Shown here: positions 22,741 to 34,925 of the stretch, in pieces
Layout of the letters: the number at the start of each line of letters is the position of its first letter
Position numbering within the stretch: position 1 is the first letter of the stretch
From: Myotis daubentonii
Lineage: Eukaryota > Chordata > Mammalia > Chiroptera > Vespertilionidae
NCBI RefSeq assembly: GCF_963259705.1
Contig: NC_081840.1
Location: 114,937,074-115,001,073, forward strand
Direction of reading: 5' to 3'
DNA length: 64,000 nt
Made by a program: the position numbers and the translations under genes
The notes under the pieces: generated by a model
Seen by the model: the letters and a program-made list of their open reading frames with translations, nothing else
What the model was told of the DNA's origin: nothing
Database searches by the model: none

Positions 22741-23159
22741 TGTTAAGGGCCGTTAGAATACACTTGGCTTAATTTACTTCAGCTGGGACTCAGGGAGAGG
22801 GCAGAGCCACTCCCTGAGGGTAGGACCAGTCAAAGACTGGACACCACTCAGTCTGACTCTCCCACCCAGTGTTAAGGGGATGGATCTCATGATGTCAAAG
22901 GCCCACCCAGATATGATATAACTTCCTGTAATTTGAGTATATAATAAAAAGCTTTCGGAGCTGGTGCGCATGCTCTCTCTCTGTGTGCTCTGTCCGCCAG
23001 AGGGCAGGCACCACACCCAGCCCAAGCTTTTAATCTATTTTATGTCTGTCTTTCATTATTCTTTAATCCCGAAAGTGCCTCCTACTTGCAAGAACCGGTT
23101 CAAGTCTCCCCCTCTGTGTGGGACGCGGAGAGGAGACCCCAGCCCCAGCATGCCTGCCA
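22741..23159 (+). mobile_element. Solo ERV LTR (class II-like) inside L1
   Basis: The unit begins TGTTAAGGGC and ends ATGCCTGCCA. It is bracketed by TACTTTAC at 22733-22740 and 23160-23167. A TATA-like 'gtatataataaaaagc' lies mid-element, and a U5-like part follows. Removing LTR and one TSD restores the L1 ORF1 sequence, so this is a recombined solo LTR. The class assignment is an inference. Confidence 0.85.
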
Positions 23160-24577
23160 TACTTTACCAAAGAGATTAAACCTGTAAAAAGAATCAAACA
23201 GAAATTCTGGAGCTGAAGAACTCAATGAATGAGATGAAGAATGAATTAGAGAGTTTAGGAAATAGAGTAGATTAGATGAAAGTAAGAATTAGTGACATTG
23301 AAGATAGAAATATAGAAATGACTCAGATGGAAAGGAGCAAATTGAGAGTAAAAAAAATGAAAGAACTCTATGATAGTTAAAATGATTAGAAAGAGAAATA
23401 TACGAATAATGGGTATACCAGAAGGAGAAGAGAGAGAAGGGAACAGAGAGCCTATTTAAACAAATAATCAATGAGAACTTCTCAAACCTATGGAAAGAGC
23501 TGGACCTTTGAATCCAAGAAGCTAGCAGAAGCCCTCGATGCAAAAGGACATTCTCCAAGGTACATGATATTAAAGCTCTCAAAAGCTAATGACAAAGAAG
23601 GAATTCTCAAGGCAGAGGAAGAAGATGGAAACCCCACTAGATTATCATCCAATTTTCACTAGAATCCCTAGAAGCTAGGAGCAAGAAGAAGCAAATATTT
23701 AAAATATTGAAAGAGAAATCACCAACCAAGAATGGCATATCTACCAAAGTTATTTCACTATGATGAGAAAATGAAGGCTTTTCCAGACAAACAGAAGCTG
23801 AGGAAATTTATCACCACAAGACCTGCATTATAAGAAATGCTAGAAGGAGTTCTTCTACCTGAAACAAAAAGGCAAAAGGATACAAAGCTGAGACTAAGAT
23901 GACAAATAGACAGAAGCAGGAAATTGCAATTCTTGTTCAGAATAGGATATTAAACACCTAAACATAACATAAAGGTTAAAGGGGTAAAAGCATTTTTTAC
24001 AAAGAAGACAATAAATCGCGTAATTTGGAAATGAACAAATTATGCACAGCATAAACAGGAATATCTTGTGATAACAAAAACATATACGGCAAGAGGAGAA
24101 AGAATGAATGGAGGTAACATGCTATCAAAAGAAAAAGGACTATTGTACATAAGAAATTTTCTTTGCATAGACATAATGGTAACCACAAAACAAAAATCTA
24201 GAAATGAGACCCATACAATTTTAAAAAAGATAAAACAGAGGAAAAAATTATAGAATATCACCAAACTGAAATAGCAGACAGAAACACAAGAGAAAAGAAA
24301 CAATGAACACAGAGAAAAACAAGTAAAAAAGATAAAATGGCTATAGGAAATCCTCCTATATCAATAATCACCTTAAATGTAAACAGATTGAATTCACTAA
24401 TTAAAAGGCACAAAGTAGCAGAATGGATTTTAAAAAACAACAACTATATGCTGCCTTCAGGAGACACATCTCAGCTGTAAAGACATAGACTCAAAGTGTA
24501 TCCAGAGAAAAGGGGTTATAGCCATACTCATATCAGACAAAAATAAATTTGAAGATTTTTTTTAAAGTTAACAAGAG

Positions 24578-24750
24578 TCTACGTCGGATAGCTCAGTTGG
24601 TTAGAGTGTTGTCCTGATACACCAAGTTTGCATGTTCAATCCCTGCTTCAGGGTACATATAAGAAGCAACCAATAGATGCATAAATAAGTGGAACAACCA
24701 ATCACTGTTTCTCTCTCCCTCTCTCTCAAATCAATAAGTTAAAAAGAATG
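24578..24750 (+). mobile_element. tRNA-derived SINE (older VES relative)
   Basis: It has 'gatagctcagttggttagag', a B-box descendant 'catgttcaatccc' and 'aaatcaataagtt'. It is followed by the COQ10B pseudogene. The SINE's TSD, tttaaag(t/g)(t/c)aacaagag, is at 24561-24577 and, beyond the pseudogene, at about 26347-26363. Confidence 0.85.
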
Positions 24751-24755
24751 TTTAG

Positions 24756-26346
24756 AATGAGATGATCATGGCAGCTCGAACCAGTCCGAGGGTCCTGAAA
24801 AAGATGGTTTCAGTCTTGGGATGTTGTCCGAAGTCACCGGTAGCAGCTGGAGTCCCCATTTCGGCTCAGGGTCCTACGCAGAACATCAGATACTTAGCTT
24901 CCTGTGTATACTGATGAGCAGAACTCTTCCACTACATACCTCAGTTTTGCCCAAGGAGATATATGCAAGAGCTTTCTTTAAAATTGCTGTACCATTAATA
25001 AACAAAAGGAAAGAGTATTCAGAGAGGAGAATTATAGGATACTCTATGCAGGAAATGTATGATGTGGTAGCAGGAATGGAAGATTACAAGCATTTTGTTC
25101 CGTGGTGCAAAAAATCCAATACATCAAAGAGATCCGGATACTGCAAAACACAATTAGAAATTGGGTTTCCACCTGTATTGGAGCGCTATACATCCATAGT
25201 AACCATGGTGAAACCACATTTAGTAAAGGCATCCTGCTTTTCAATCATTTGGAGACTGGTGTTTTAGCCCAGGTCTGCCTGGCTACCCAAGGGCTCGTAC
25301 CTTGGATTTTTCAGTTTCTTTTGAATTCCACTCTCTCCTACACTCTCGGCTTGCCACATTGTTTTTCGATGAGGTCGGAAAGCAGATGGTAGCGGCCTTT
25401 GAAAGAAGAGTATGTAAGCTGTATTGTCCAGAAACAAATATACCTTGGGAATTAATGCTTCGTGTCGTTCATCACACGTAAAAAGAGAAAAGAACTGGAC
25501 TGTTCACCTACTTGTGACTTCAGTGTATTCACTTTTAGAACCTGCTTTTATCACTTGCTTTCAGAAGCCAGAGAGCATTTGTTCAGCCCAGCTTTGATTA
25601 TAAACCTGCACCATCGAAAATTTGCACTTGGAATATGGAAGCCCATGTACATAGAATTCAATCAAGTACTGAGTAGCATACTTACAGTCAACAGGATGTC
25701 ATCACTATTGCTAGAATATGACATCACTTTTCTTAGAGATATTGAAACTAAATTTAAACCTTTTAGTTATCACTTTAACCAAAAGAGGTTAGTTGAGATA
25801 CTCATGTAGTATGTATTGTAATAACCTATCACATTTAAGTTATTAAATTTAGACTATTTATAACTTACTGTCATAGGGCTTGTGTCATGAGTTACAACAT
25901 TTGCATAATCATCAGATACTTACAGTAAAAATGTTGACTTAACAATACTGTTAATGAAGTTTCCTTGGCACTTTTATTTTTAAATTCTTCTGATTGTAGT
26001 AGGAGATAATTCAATGCTATGGTGAGGTTAGCTCCCTGATAACTCCTGGCTTTTTTGGTGAGTGGTCCAGAGCTCTAAGCTACATTTTTTATAGTTTGCA
26101 ACCCTCTCCCAGGTACTTTGCTCTTTCAACAATGCTGCTTGTGTATCATATTGTGTCTACAGCAGTGGGCAACATGAAGAGAAGTTGGTTGCTGTCTTCA
26201 GCACCAGGCATCCCTATTTTCTATTTATTGTGGGTACTCACTTTCAATAATGCATTTCAAACTGATATTTTTGTATACAAATCAATGTAAGGATTGAAGT
26301 GGTAACTTTATAAAGTTAATTTGTTTATTTTTTGTAAAAAAAAAAA
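24756..26346 (+). pseudogene. COQ10B: COQ10B processed pseudogene
   Basis: COQ10B is a mitochondrial START-domain coenzyme Q chaperone. Here an intronless copy runs from an ATG at 24768 (MAARTSPRV) through a START-domain core, for example [20 protein letters not shown] and [14 protein letters not shown]. It ends at 'cgtcgttcatcacacgtaa', corresponding to the native C-terminus. A frameshift near 24915 and a small deletion with frameshift near 25235 break the frame, so it cannot encode the full protein. The 3' UTR continues to an A tail at about 26336-26346. The lack of introns, the A tail and a short direct repeat (aatgttta) at both ends show L1-mediated retrotransposition into the tail of the SINE at 24578. 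COQ10A is less likely because the N-terminal and core sequence fit COQ10B. Confidence 0.9.
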
Positions 26347-26423
26347 TGTTTAAAGGCAACAAGAGATAAAAATAGACATTTTATAATGAGAAAGGGGACA
26401 ATACATCAAGAAGACATAATACT

Positions 26424-26611
26424 GCTGTAGCTGATTTGGCTCAGTGGATAGAGCGTCAGACTGTGGAGCCCAGGTTGCGGGCTCGATCCCCTGTGTGGGG
26501 CATGCAGGAGGCAGTCAATCCGTGATTTTCTCTCATCATTGAAGTTTCTATCCCTCTCTCCCTCTCTCTTCCTCTCACTGAAATCAATAAAAATATATTT
26601 TTTAAAAAAAG
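26424..26611 (+). mobile_element. VES-type SINE
   Basis: The TSD aagaagacataatact lies at 26408-26423 and 26612-26627. The body has 'gatttggctcagtggatag' and 'gggctcgatcccctg'. It sits in the L1 ORF2 endonuclease region. Confidence 0.95.
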
Positions 26612-26842
26612 AAGAAGACATAATACTTTTCAATACATATGCACCCAACCTGGGAGCACCAAAATATATAAAGCCATTACTAACAGAACTAAAGGGAGAA
26701 ATTAACAAAAGGCAATTATTGTAGGGGAACTAACTACCCCCCTGACAGCAATAAATAGGTCATCCAAACAGGAAATCAATAAGAAAACATCAACTTTAAA
26801 TGATACACTAGACCAAATGGACATAATAATTACAGAGCTTTT

Positions 26843-27058
26843 TTAAAAATATGTTTTATTGATTTTCTACAGAGAGCAAGGGAGAGAGATAAAGAGTTAG
26901 AAACATCGATGAGAGAGAAACACCAATCAGCCGCCTCCTGCACACCTCCTACTGGGGATGTGCCCACAACCAAGGTACATGCCCTTGACTGGGATCGAAC
27001 CTGGGACCCTTCAGTCCACAGGCCGAGGCTCTATCCACTAAGCCAAACCGGTTCTGGC
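26843..27058 (-). mobile_element. VES-type SINE
   Basis: A minus-strand copy with 'gggatcgaacctgggaccc' on the + strand. It is flanked by acagagctttt (26832-26842) and the related aagagctttt at 27059-27068. Confidence 0.95.
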
Positions 27059-27068
27059 AAGAGCTTTT

Positions 27069-27268
27069 ATTTTTTTTTTTATTGATTTCAGAGAGGAAGA
27101 GGGAGAGGTTGAAACATCAATGATGAGAGAGAATCATTGATTGGCTGCATCCTACAACCCCACACTGGGGATCGAGCCCACAACCCAGGTTTATGCCCTG
27201 ACCGGAATGGAACCTTGACCTCCTGGTTCATAGGTTGATGCTCAACCACTGACCCACGCCAGGTGGGC
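27069..27268 (-). mobile_element. VES-type SINE
   Basis: This is a second minus-strand copy of another subtype ('ggaaccttgacctcctgg'), next to the preceding SINE and using the same target. A third copy of acagagctttt follows at about 27273-27283. Confidence 0.95.
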
Positions 27269-28879
27269 ATTTACAGAGCTTTTAATACCAGAACATAAGA
27301 ATATATTTTCTTCCCTAATGCCCATGGAACATTCTCAAGGATAGAGCATATGTTGGGCACAAAACTAGTCTCAACAATGTTAAGAAGATTAAAATCATAC
27401 CAAACATATTTCTGACCATAATGGTTTGAAACTAGAAATCAACTGCAAAAAGAAAGCTGGAAAAACCATAAATATGTGGAGATTAAAAACCATGCTACCA
27501 AATAACTACTTGATCAAAGAAGAAATAAAAGAAAAGGCCAAATGATACATTGAGACAAGTGAGAATAACAATATGACATATCAAAATTTGAAGATTGAAG
27601 CCAAAGGCAAGTTTATAGCTTTACAGGCCTACATCAAGAAACAAGAAAAATCTCAAATAAACAACCTAACTTTTCACTTTAAAGAACTAGAAAAAGAACA
27701 AATGAACTCCAAAGTCAGTAGAAAGAAGGCAATAATAAAAATTAGAACAGATTTAAGTAAAATAGGAAAGAAAAAGACAATAGAAAAAATTAATGCAACA
27801 AAGAGCTCAGTCAGTGAGAAGATAAATAAAATTGACAAAACTGCCTAGACTCACTAAGGAGAAAGATACAAAGGAGAAACAAAATTAGAAATGAAAGAGA
27901 AGTTACAAGTGATACCACAGAAATACGAAGAACTATAAAAGAATACTATAAAGACTGCGTGCCACCAAATACAATAACCTGAAGGAAATGGACAAATTTT
28001 TAGAAATATATAACCTTCCTTGACTGAGTCACAAAGAAATGGAAAATCTAAATAGACTGATCAACAGTAAGGAAATTGAAACAATCATCAAAAACCTTCC
28101 CAAAGTCTGGGATCAAGATAGCAGTATAGGTAAGCATGGTACTCACATTCTCCCACGCCACATCAAAATTACAACTCGACTACAGAACAGCCATCACTGA
28201 GAACAACCTGAAGTCCAGCTGAACAGAAACCCTGTAACTACGGAGATAAAAAGAAGCCACATCAAGACTAATAGGAAGGACAGAGACACAGGGCCTGGTG
28301 GTGGTTAAAAATCTGGAGGAGTATCTCAGCTGCGGAGATTCCCCTGAGGAGCAAGGGGTTCCAGCCCCACTCCGGGATGCCCAGCCAGGTTTTAGTGCTG
28401 GAAAGAGGAGTCTCCATAATGTCTAGTTGTGAAAAACAGTAGAGAGTGTGGCTGCGTGTGGAGCGCTGCTGGAGTCCTTCCTCTTATAGGACCCTGAATA
28501 GACTCACTCCCTCTGAACTCCAACAACGGGGCTGCAGCTTGAGAGGCGACAGGGACAATGGGGAGGAACTGAATTGTCTGGCTTTGGGACAAGCGTTGGA
28601 GGGGCAGCTTTCTCCCAGACAGCAGTGCTGGCAGAGGCCACTGTTCCTTTGCTGGGCCTTCCCCCGACCAAGCCAGCAGGAGGACACCCATCAACTTGGC
28701 TAAAACTATTCACCCCGCCCTGGTGATTCCCTGAGACCCCACCCAATTCTCAGGCCCTCCCAAGCTGTCCAGTGCTGTTTCCATACAAACGGCCTGTCTT
28801 GGCTCATGCTGCAGGCATTCCTAAACGCTCTCAAGCAAGCAGAAGCTGGCCTCAGCATGCACACTACCTCTTGCTAAGT

Positions 28880-29002
28880 GACCCCAACCGGGGCTAGGGA
28901 TTGAGCCTGCAACCGGGGTATGTGCCCTTGACCAGGATCGAACCTGTGGCTCTTCAAGTCTGTGGGCAGATTCTTTAGCCACAGAGCCAAACCAGCTAGG
29001 GC
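28880..29002 (-). mobile_element. Truncated VES-type SINE
   Basis: Minus-strand head and body only; the CT-rich part and tail are lacking. It sits exactly at the deletion junction between the L1 5' UTR and the ORF1 C-terminal part. Confidence 0.9.
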
Positions 29003-29164
29003 CCCAACAGAAACTTTGCAGGCCAGAAGGGATTGGCACAAAATATTCAAAGTGATGAAAAGCAAGGACCTACAACCAAGATTACTTTACCCAGAAAAGC
29101 TATCATTTAGAACAAAACTAAAGAAGTTCATCACCACCAAACCAGTATTACAAGAAAAGTTAGA

Positions 29165-29251
29165 GGGACTTCTTGAAGAAAAAAAAAATGGAGAAGGAAG
29201 AAGAGAAGGACAAAAAGAAAGAAGGAGGAGGAAGAGGAGGAGAAGGAAGAG

Positions 29252-29301
<50 letters not shown>

Positions 29302-29322
29302 GGAGGAGGGAGGAAGAAAAGG
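29165..29322. repeat. Purine-only GGA/GAA tract
   Basis: About 150 bases are nearly all A and G on the + strand, largely (GGA)n and (GAGGAA)n. The tract follows the ORF1 stop region, where these L1s carry a short 'gaagaggaagaag' segment, which probably seeded it. Confidence 0.9.
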
Positions 29323-29384
29323 ATCAAAATAATAAAATGGCAATAAATACATATCTGTCAATAATTACTTTAAATGCAAATGGA

Positions 29385-29602
29385 GCCCTAACCGGTTTGG
29401 CTCAGTGGATAGAGTGTCGGCCTGCGGACTGAAAGGTCCCAGGTTTGATTCCGGTCAAGGGCATGTACCTTGGTTGCGGGCACATCCCCAGTAGTAGGAG
29501 TTGTGCAGGAAGCAACTGATCGATGTTTCTCTCTCATCGATGTTTCTAACTCTCTATCCCTCTCCCTTACTCTCTGTAAAAAATCAATAAAATATATTTT
29601 TT
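29385..29602 (+). mobile_element. VES-type SINE
   Basis: A close-to-consensus copy with TSD taaatgcaaatgga (29371-29384 and from 29603). Confidence 0.95.
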
Positions 29603-30009
29603 TAAATGCAAATGGATAAAAATGTTCAAATCGAAAGACATATGGTAGCTGAATGGATAAGAAAGCAAGACCCTTATATATGTTGTCTACAAGAGACTCA
29701 CTTCAGATGGAAAGATATACACAGACAAAAATTGAACAGATGGAAAAGGTATTTCATGGAAATAAAAACACACAAAATAAGCTGGGGTAGCAATATTTAT
29801 ACCAGAAAAAAATGGGCTTTAAAACAAAGGTCATAACAAGAATCAATGAAGGAGCCAGAAATTCCACTTCTGGGCTTTATCTAAAGAAACCCAAACATTA
29901 CATTGAAAAGACATATATGTTCACTGAAGCATTATTTAAAATAGCCAAGATATGAGCACAACTAAGTGTCTATCAGTGAATGAATGGATTTTAAAAAAGA
30001 AGTGATGCT

Positions 30010-30245
30010 GCCCAGCTGGTGTGGCTCAATGGTTGAGCATCAACCTACGAACCAGGAGGTCACAGCTTGATTCCTGGTCAGGACACATGCCTGGGTTGCG
30101 GGCTCAATCCTTGGTGTGGGGCATGCAGATGGCAGCCCACCAATGATTCTCTCTCATCATTGATATTTCTATCTCTCTCTCCCTCTCCCTTCTTCTCTGG
30201 AATCAATAAAAATATTTTTAAAAAATAAAATAAAAATAAATAAAA
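30010..30245 (+). mobile_element. VES-type SINE
   Basis: It has 'cagctggtgtggctcaatgg', 'ctgggttgcgggctcaatcc', and a tail of aaaataaaat units. It lies in the L1 3' region. Confidence 0.9.
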
Positions 30246-30708
30246 AGAGAATTAAATTTTGCCATCTGCAACAACATAGATGAGCCTAGAGGGTATTGTG
30301 CTGAGGGAAATAAGTCAGATAGAGAAAGACAAATACCATATGACTTCACATATGTGAAATCTAAAAAACAAAATAAACAAATAAGCAGACCAGAAACAGA
30401 CTTCTATACACAGAGAACATTTTGATAGATGCCAGATGGGAGGGAGATTGGAGGAGATGAAAAGGTGGAGAAATTAAGAAGTACAGGTTAGTAGTTACAG
30501 ATAGTCATGGGGATGTAAAGTACAGCATAGAGAATATAGTCAATAATGTTGCAATAACTATGTATGGTGTCAAATGGGTACTAGGCTTACAGGGTGATCA
30601 AGTCATAAGTTATATAAATGTCTAATCACTGTGTTTAACATCTGAAATGAATATAATATTGAACATCACCTGTAATCAAAAAATAAATTTGTTTAAAACC
30701 CTTCCAAG

Positions 30709-32600
30709 TCTGGAGAAACCAAGATGGCGGCATAGGTTAACGCTGGAGATTGCTGCCTCAAACAACCACTTCAAAAAACAACTAAAAGACGGAACGGACA
30801 TCATCCAGAACCACAGGAAGGCTGGCTGAGTGGAAATTCTACAACTAGAAGGAAAGAGAATATCATACCCAGTCTCAGAGGAGGCGCAGTGCTGAAGTGA
30901 AATACTCAGGAGCGGAGTGCACGTGGAGTGGGCTGGCGGCGGAGGGTGCAGTTGTTGTTTTCAATCAGGAGGGAGTTTCAGACTCTGAGCTCCAGATATG
31001 GGTGAGTCTCTAGGGACCCAGAATCAAACAGGAGAAGCGGGACTGTCTGGCTTCGGTTGGAACTCGAAGGCAGCTTTCTCTCTGAGGTTTGCAGCGGTTG
31101 CTGGGACTCTGTGAGGCAGAGCCCCTAGGGATGGAACTGAGAGCAGCCATAACTGCTCACTCCAGCTCGCCCTGTAGATCCCCGGGGACCCGCCCCACCC
31201 AAGCCCTGCACAGAGCCATTTGCCGGATAGCCTCAGGCAAACACTAGATTAGCACCACCCTAGAGATCCAGCACAGAAGCTCTCCCACTGCAGACACAGC
31301 GGATTCTCATAGCCAGTTAGCCTGGAGGTCAAATCACCCCCGGTGTTGCCGACAACAATCAAGGCTTAACTACAACAAGACTGCACACAAAGACCACTAG
31401 GGGGTGCACCAAGAAAGCATAAAAAATGCGGAGACAAAGAAACAGGACAAAATTGTCAATGGAGGATGTTGAGTTCAGAACCACACTTTTAAGGTCTCTC
31501 AAGAACTGTCTAGAAGCCACCGATAAATGTAGTGAGATCCTCAAGAAATCTAATGAGACCCTCTATGTTATGATAAAGAACCAACTAGAAATTAAGCATA
31601 CACTGACTGAAATAACGAATACTATACTGACTCCCAACAGCAGACCAGAGGAGCGCAAGAATCAAGGCAAAGATTTGAAATGCGAAGAAGCAAAAAACAC
31701 CCAACCAGAAAAGCAAAATGAAAAAAGAATCCAAAAATACGAAGATAGTGTAAGGAGCCTCTGGGACAGCTTCAAGCGTACCAACATCAGAATTATAGGG
31801 GTGCCAGAAGATGAGAGAGAGCAAGATATTGAAAACCTATTTGAAGAAATAATGAAGAAAACTTCCCCCACCTGGTGAAAGAAATAGACTTACAGGTCCA
31901 GGAAGCGCAGAGAACCCCAAACAAAAGGAATCCAAAGAGGACCACACCAAGACACATCATAATTAAAATGCCAAGAGCAAAAGACAAAGAGAGCATCTTA
32001 AAAGCAGCAAGAGAAAGAAACTCAGTTACCTACAAGGGAGTACCCATATGACTGTCAGCTGATTTCTCCACAGAAACTTTGCAGGCCAGAAGGGAATGGC
32101 AAGAAATATTCAAAGTGATGAATACCAAGAACCTACAACCAAGATTACTTTATCCAGCAAAGCTATCATTCAGAACTGAAGGTCAGATAAAGAGCTTCAC
32201 AGATAAGGAAAAGCTAAAGGAGTTCATCACCACCAAACCAGTATTATATGAAATGCTGAAAGGGATCCTTTAAGAAGAGGAAGAAGAAGAAAAAGGTAAA
32301 GATACAAATTATGAACAACAAACATGCATCTATCAACAAGTGAATCTAAGAATCAAGTGAATAAATAATCTGGTGATCATAATAGAATCAGGGACATAGA
32401 AAGGGAATGGACTGACTATTCTTGGGGGGGGAAAGGAGAGTGGGAGATGTGGGAAGAGACTGGACAAAAATCGTGCACCTATGGATGAGGACAGTGGGTG
32501 GGGAGTGAGGGCGGAGGGTGGGGCGGGAACTGGGAGGAGGGGAGTTATGGGGGAAAAAAGAGGAACAAATGTAAAATCTGAACAATAAAGGTTTAATTTA
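30709..32600 (+). mobile_element. ORF1-only LINE (HAL1-like), second copy
   Basis: It has the same plan as the 3831-5726 element: 'gagaaaccaagatggcgg' start, matching 5' UTR, one ORF1, and a 3' UTR ending 'aacaataaaggtttaattt' plus A tail. ORF2 is absent. It is followed directly by another ORF1-type element. Upstream lies the aaaacccttccaa repeat. Confidence 0.85.
31426..32273 (+). pseudogene. ORF1p of the second HAL1-like copy, broken
   Basis: The start MRRQRNRTKLSMED appears to be the family's native ORF1 start. The coiled coil and the RRM signature NIRIIGVPEDE are intact to about residue 142. A one-base loss near 31855 then shifts the frame (native ...EEIMTENF is read as EEIMKKTS), ending at 31878. 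The shifted remainder encodes the C-terminal domain but has an in-frame TGA at about 32049, where the intact copy has an Arg codon. The last part (32079-32273) is open and ends at the same ...MLKGIL terminus. It is a dead copy. Confidence 0.8.
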
Positions 32601-33743
32601 AAAAAAAAAAAGAGGGAGAAACTAAGATGGCGGCATAGATAAACACCGGGAAATTCCTGCCTCCCACAACAATTGAAAATCACATCAAAAACAGGAAACG
32701 GACATCATCCGGAACTTCAGGAAGGCTGGCTGAGTGTAAATTCTACAACTAGAAGGAAAGAAAAGCACACTGAGAGCCAAAGGAGCTGCGGAGGTGGAGT
32801 GCAGAGGTACGGGGGCCCGCGCTGGCGGAAAGGGTCTGGCACCTGAGGATGCGGCTGTCTTTTTGAATCCCGAGGGAGACACAAGCTCCCGACGGCTCAG
32901 AAATCCGGTTCCGGGAAGTCTCTGGGGACCCAGAACTCATACGGGGAGAAACTGGTCTGTCTGGCAGCGGGCGATCTTGAGGGCGGCTTTCCCTCAGAGG
33001 TGCTTGCAGCCATTGCCGGGACACTGGGACTCCCACTCCTTAGGGCGGGGCTGAGGCTCCGCCATAGCTGCTTGCTCCGCCCTTTGATTCCTTGAGACCC
33101 CGCCCTGCCCAGGCTGCGGCAGAGGCTTTTGCATATGAATGCCCCGGCCATTTGCAACCTGTAATTACCTAACTGCAGCCGGGCCAGATAGACCCAGAGC
33201 TTCCAAGAGAAGGCCCAAGGCCCCACAGCAGCTTGCATTGCTACACAGCTGAGCAGCATCAGGGAACTTCCAAACTCCAAAAAAAAGGAAGGGGAATCTG
33301 CAGTTCTCTTCGTAGTTCCTGCTGTGTAACCTCAGGCAGAGGCTAAATTAGCACCTCCTTAGATCCAAGAGCCACTGTACCCAGTGGTCAGAGGGGGACC
33401 ATCCAGATCACAACTCCTCAGATCCATGAGGGACACACTCAGGGTGCAGTCTCAGTGAGCACCAAAGCCCCACTGAAGCAAGTCTTGCCCCAGAAGGGTG
33501 TCTCCAGCACAGAAGTTCTCCCACTGCAGACACAGCTAATTCTCACTGCCAATTGGCCTGGAGGTCAATTCCTCCCAGTGATCCTACAACAACCAAGGCA
33601 TAGCTACAACAAGACTGTGCACAAAGCCCACAAGGGGGTGCACCAAGAGTGTCTACCTCAGGTAACTGGGGAGGCTGAGCCACTGGGCCCTACAGGACAC
33701 CTAGCACACAAAGCCACTCTATCAACACAGGGAAGTAGCCAAA

Positions 33744-34610
33744 ATGCAGAGACAAAGAAACAGGTCACAAATGGCAGAAATGGAGGAAAGCAAATGACTG
33801 GATATAGAGTTCAAGGCCACGTTTATAAGGTTTTTCAAGAATTTTATGGAAACCGCCGATAAATTTAATGAGTTCCTCAATAAGTATAGTGAGACCATGG
33901 AGGACATGAAAAAGGACCAACTAGAAATTAAGCATACACTGACTGAAATAAAGAATAATTTACAGAGATCCAATAGCAGACAAGAGGATCCCAAGAATCA
34001 AGTCAAAGATTTGAAATACAAAGAAACAAAAAATACCCAACCGAAAAAGAAAAAAGAAAAGAGATTCCAAAAATATGAAGATAGTGTAAGGAGCCTCTGG
34101 GACAACTTCAAGCGTACCAACATCAGAATTATAGGGGTACCAGAAGAAGAGAGAGGGCAAGATATTGAAAACCTATTTGAAGAAATAATGACAGAAAACT
34201 TCCCCTACCTGGTGAAAGAAATGGACTTACAAGTCCAGGAAGCGCAGAGAACCCCAAACAAAAGGAATCCAAAGAGGACCACACCAAGACACATCATAAT
34301 TAAAATGCCAAGAGCAAAAGACAAAGAGAGAATCTTAAAAGCAGCAAGAGAAAGACAGTCAGCTACCTACAAGGGAGTACCCATACAACTGTCAGCTGAT
34401 TTCTCAACAGAAACCATGCAGGCCAGAAGAGAGTGGCAAGAAATATTCAAAGTGATGAATACCAAGAACCTGCAACCAAGATTACTTTATCCAGCAAAGC
34501 TATCATTCAGAATAGAAGGTCAGATAAAGAGCTTCACGGATAAGAAAAAGCTAAAGGAGTTCATTACCACCAAACCAGCATTATATGAAATGCTGAAAGG
34601 GATTCTTTAA
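33744..34610 (+). pseudogene. ORF1p of the third ORF1-type element, one early stop
   Basis: The frame starts MQRQRNRSQMAEMEES, meets a TGA after about 17 codons, and then stays open to 34610. From an internal ATG at 33846 there are 254 codons with coiled coil, the RRM signature NIRIIGVPEEE, HIIIKMPRAKDKERIL and the ...YEMLKGIL end. It is about as long as the intact copy at 4170-4991 and clearly diverged from it. Confidence 0.75.
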
Positions 34611-34879
34611 GAAGAGGAAGAAGAAAAAGGAACTCTTACCATTTGCCACAGCATGGATGGAACTGGAGAGCGGATAAATACCACATGATCTCACTCATTT
34701 GTGGAATATAATGAACAACATAAACTGATGAACAAGGACTGATCCAGAGACGGAGAGGCATTGATTGGACTGTCGGGCTTTGGAGGGAGGGTAGGGGAGG
34801 GTGGGGGTAAGAGGGAAAGATCAACCAAAGGACTTACATGCAGGCATATAGGCCTAACCAATGGACACGGACAACGGGG

Positions 34880-34925
34880 GGGGGGGGGGGGAGGGGAGGG
34901 GGAGGGCATGAGCAGGGGGGGGTAG
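34880..34925. repeat. G-rich tract in L1 3' UTR
   Basis: A run of G broken by single A, in the G-rich region usual for L1 3' UTRs. Confidence 0.8.

Larger units (their letters stand above)
22479..28104 (+). mobile_element. Old L1 LINE hosting many nested insertions
   Basis: Fragments of one + strand L1 run through ORF1 (about 22550-22740 and 23160-23900), the ORF1-ORF2 junction, and ORF2 endonuclease/RT sequence (about 24330-24577, 26347-26423, 26612-26842, 27269-28104). It resumes at about 35085-35200 ('aattccgggagcagatgg', RT domain). Stops and frameshifts are frequent. The inserted elements are listed separately. Confidence 0.85.
28105..30695 (+). mobile_element. Internally deleted L1 inserted in the older L1
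   Basis: A + strand L1 with 5' UTR ('gatcaagatagcagtatagg' to about 28879). It jumps across a SINE to the ORF1 C-terminal part (29004-29165), then the start of ORF2 ('aataattactttaaatgc', endonuclease sequence WIRKQDPYICCLQETHFRWK at about 29656), and then directly to the ORF2 end and 3' UTR ('cttctgggctttatctaaag'). Most of ORF1 and ORF2 are missing. It ends at 'caaaaaataaatttgttt' and is flanked by aaaac(c)cttcc(c)aa-type direct repeats. Confidence 0.8.

Noticed and set aside
24821..25267. 148-codon open frame as a functional COQ10B-like gene
   Set aside because: It starts in a shifted frame and ends at a frameshift, so it covers only the middle of the START domain. The copy is intronless with an A tail.
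29131..29361. Ser-rich minus-strand open frame
   Set aside because: It is the translation of the purine-only simple repeat.
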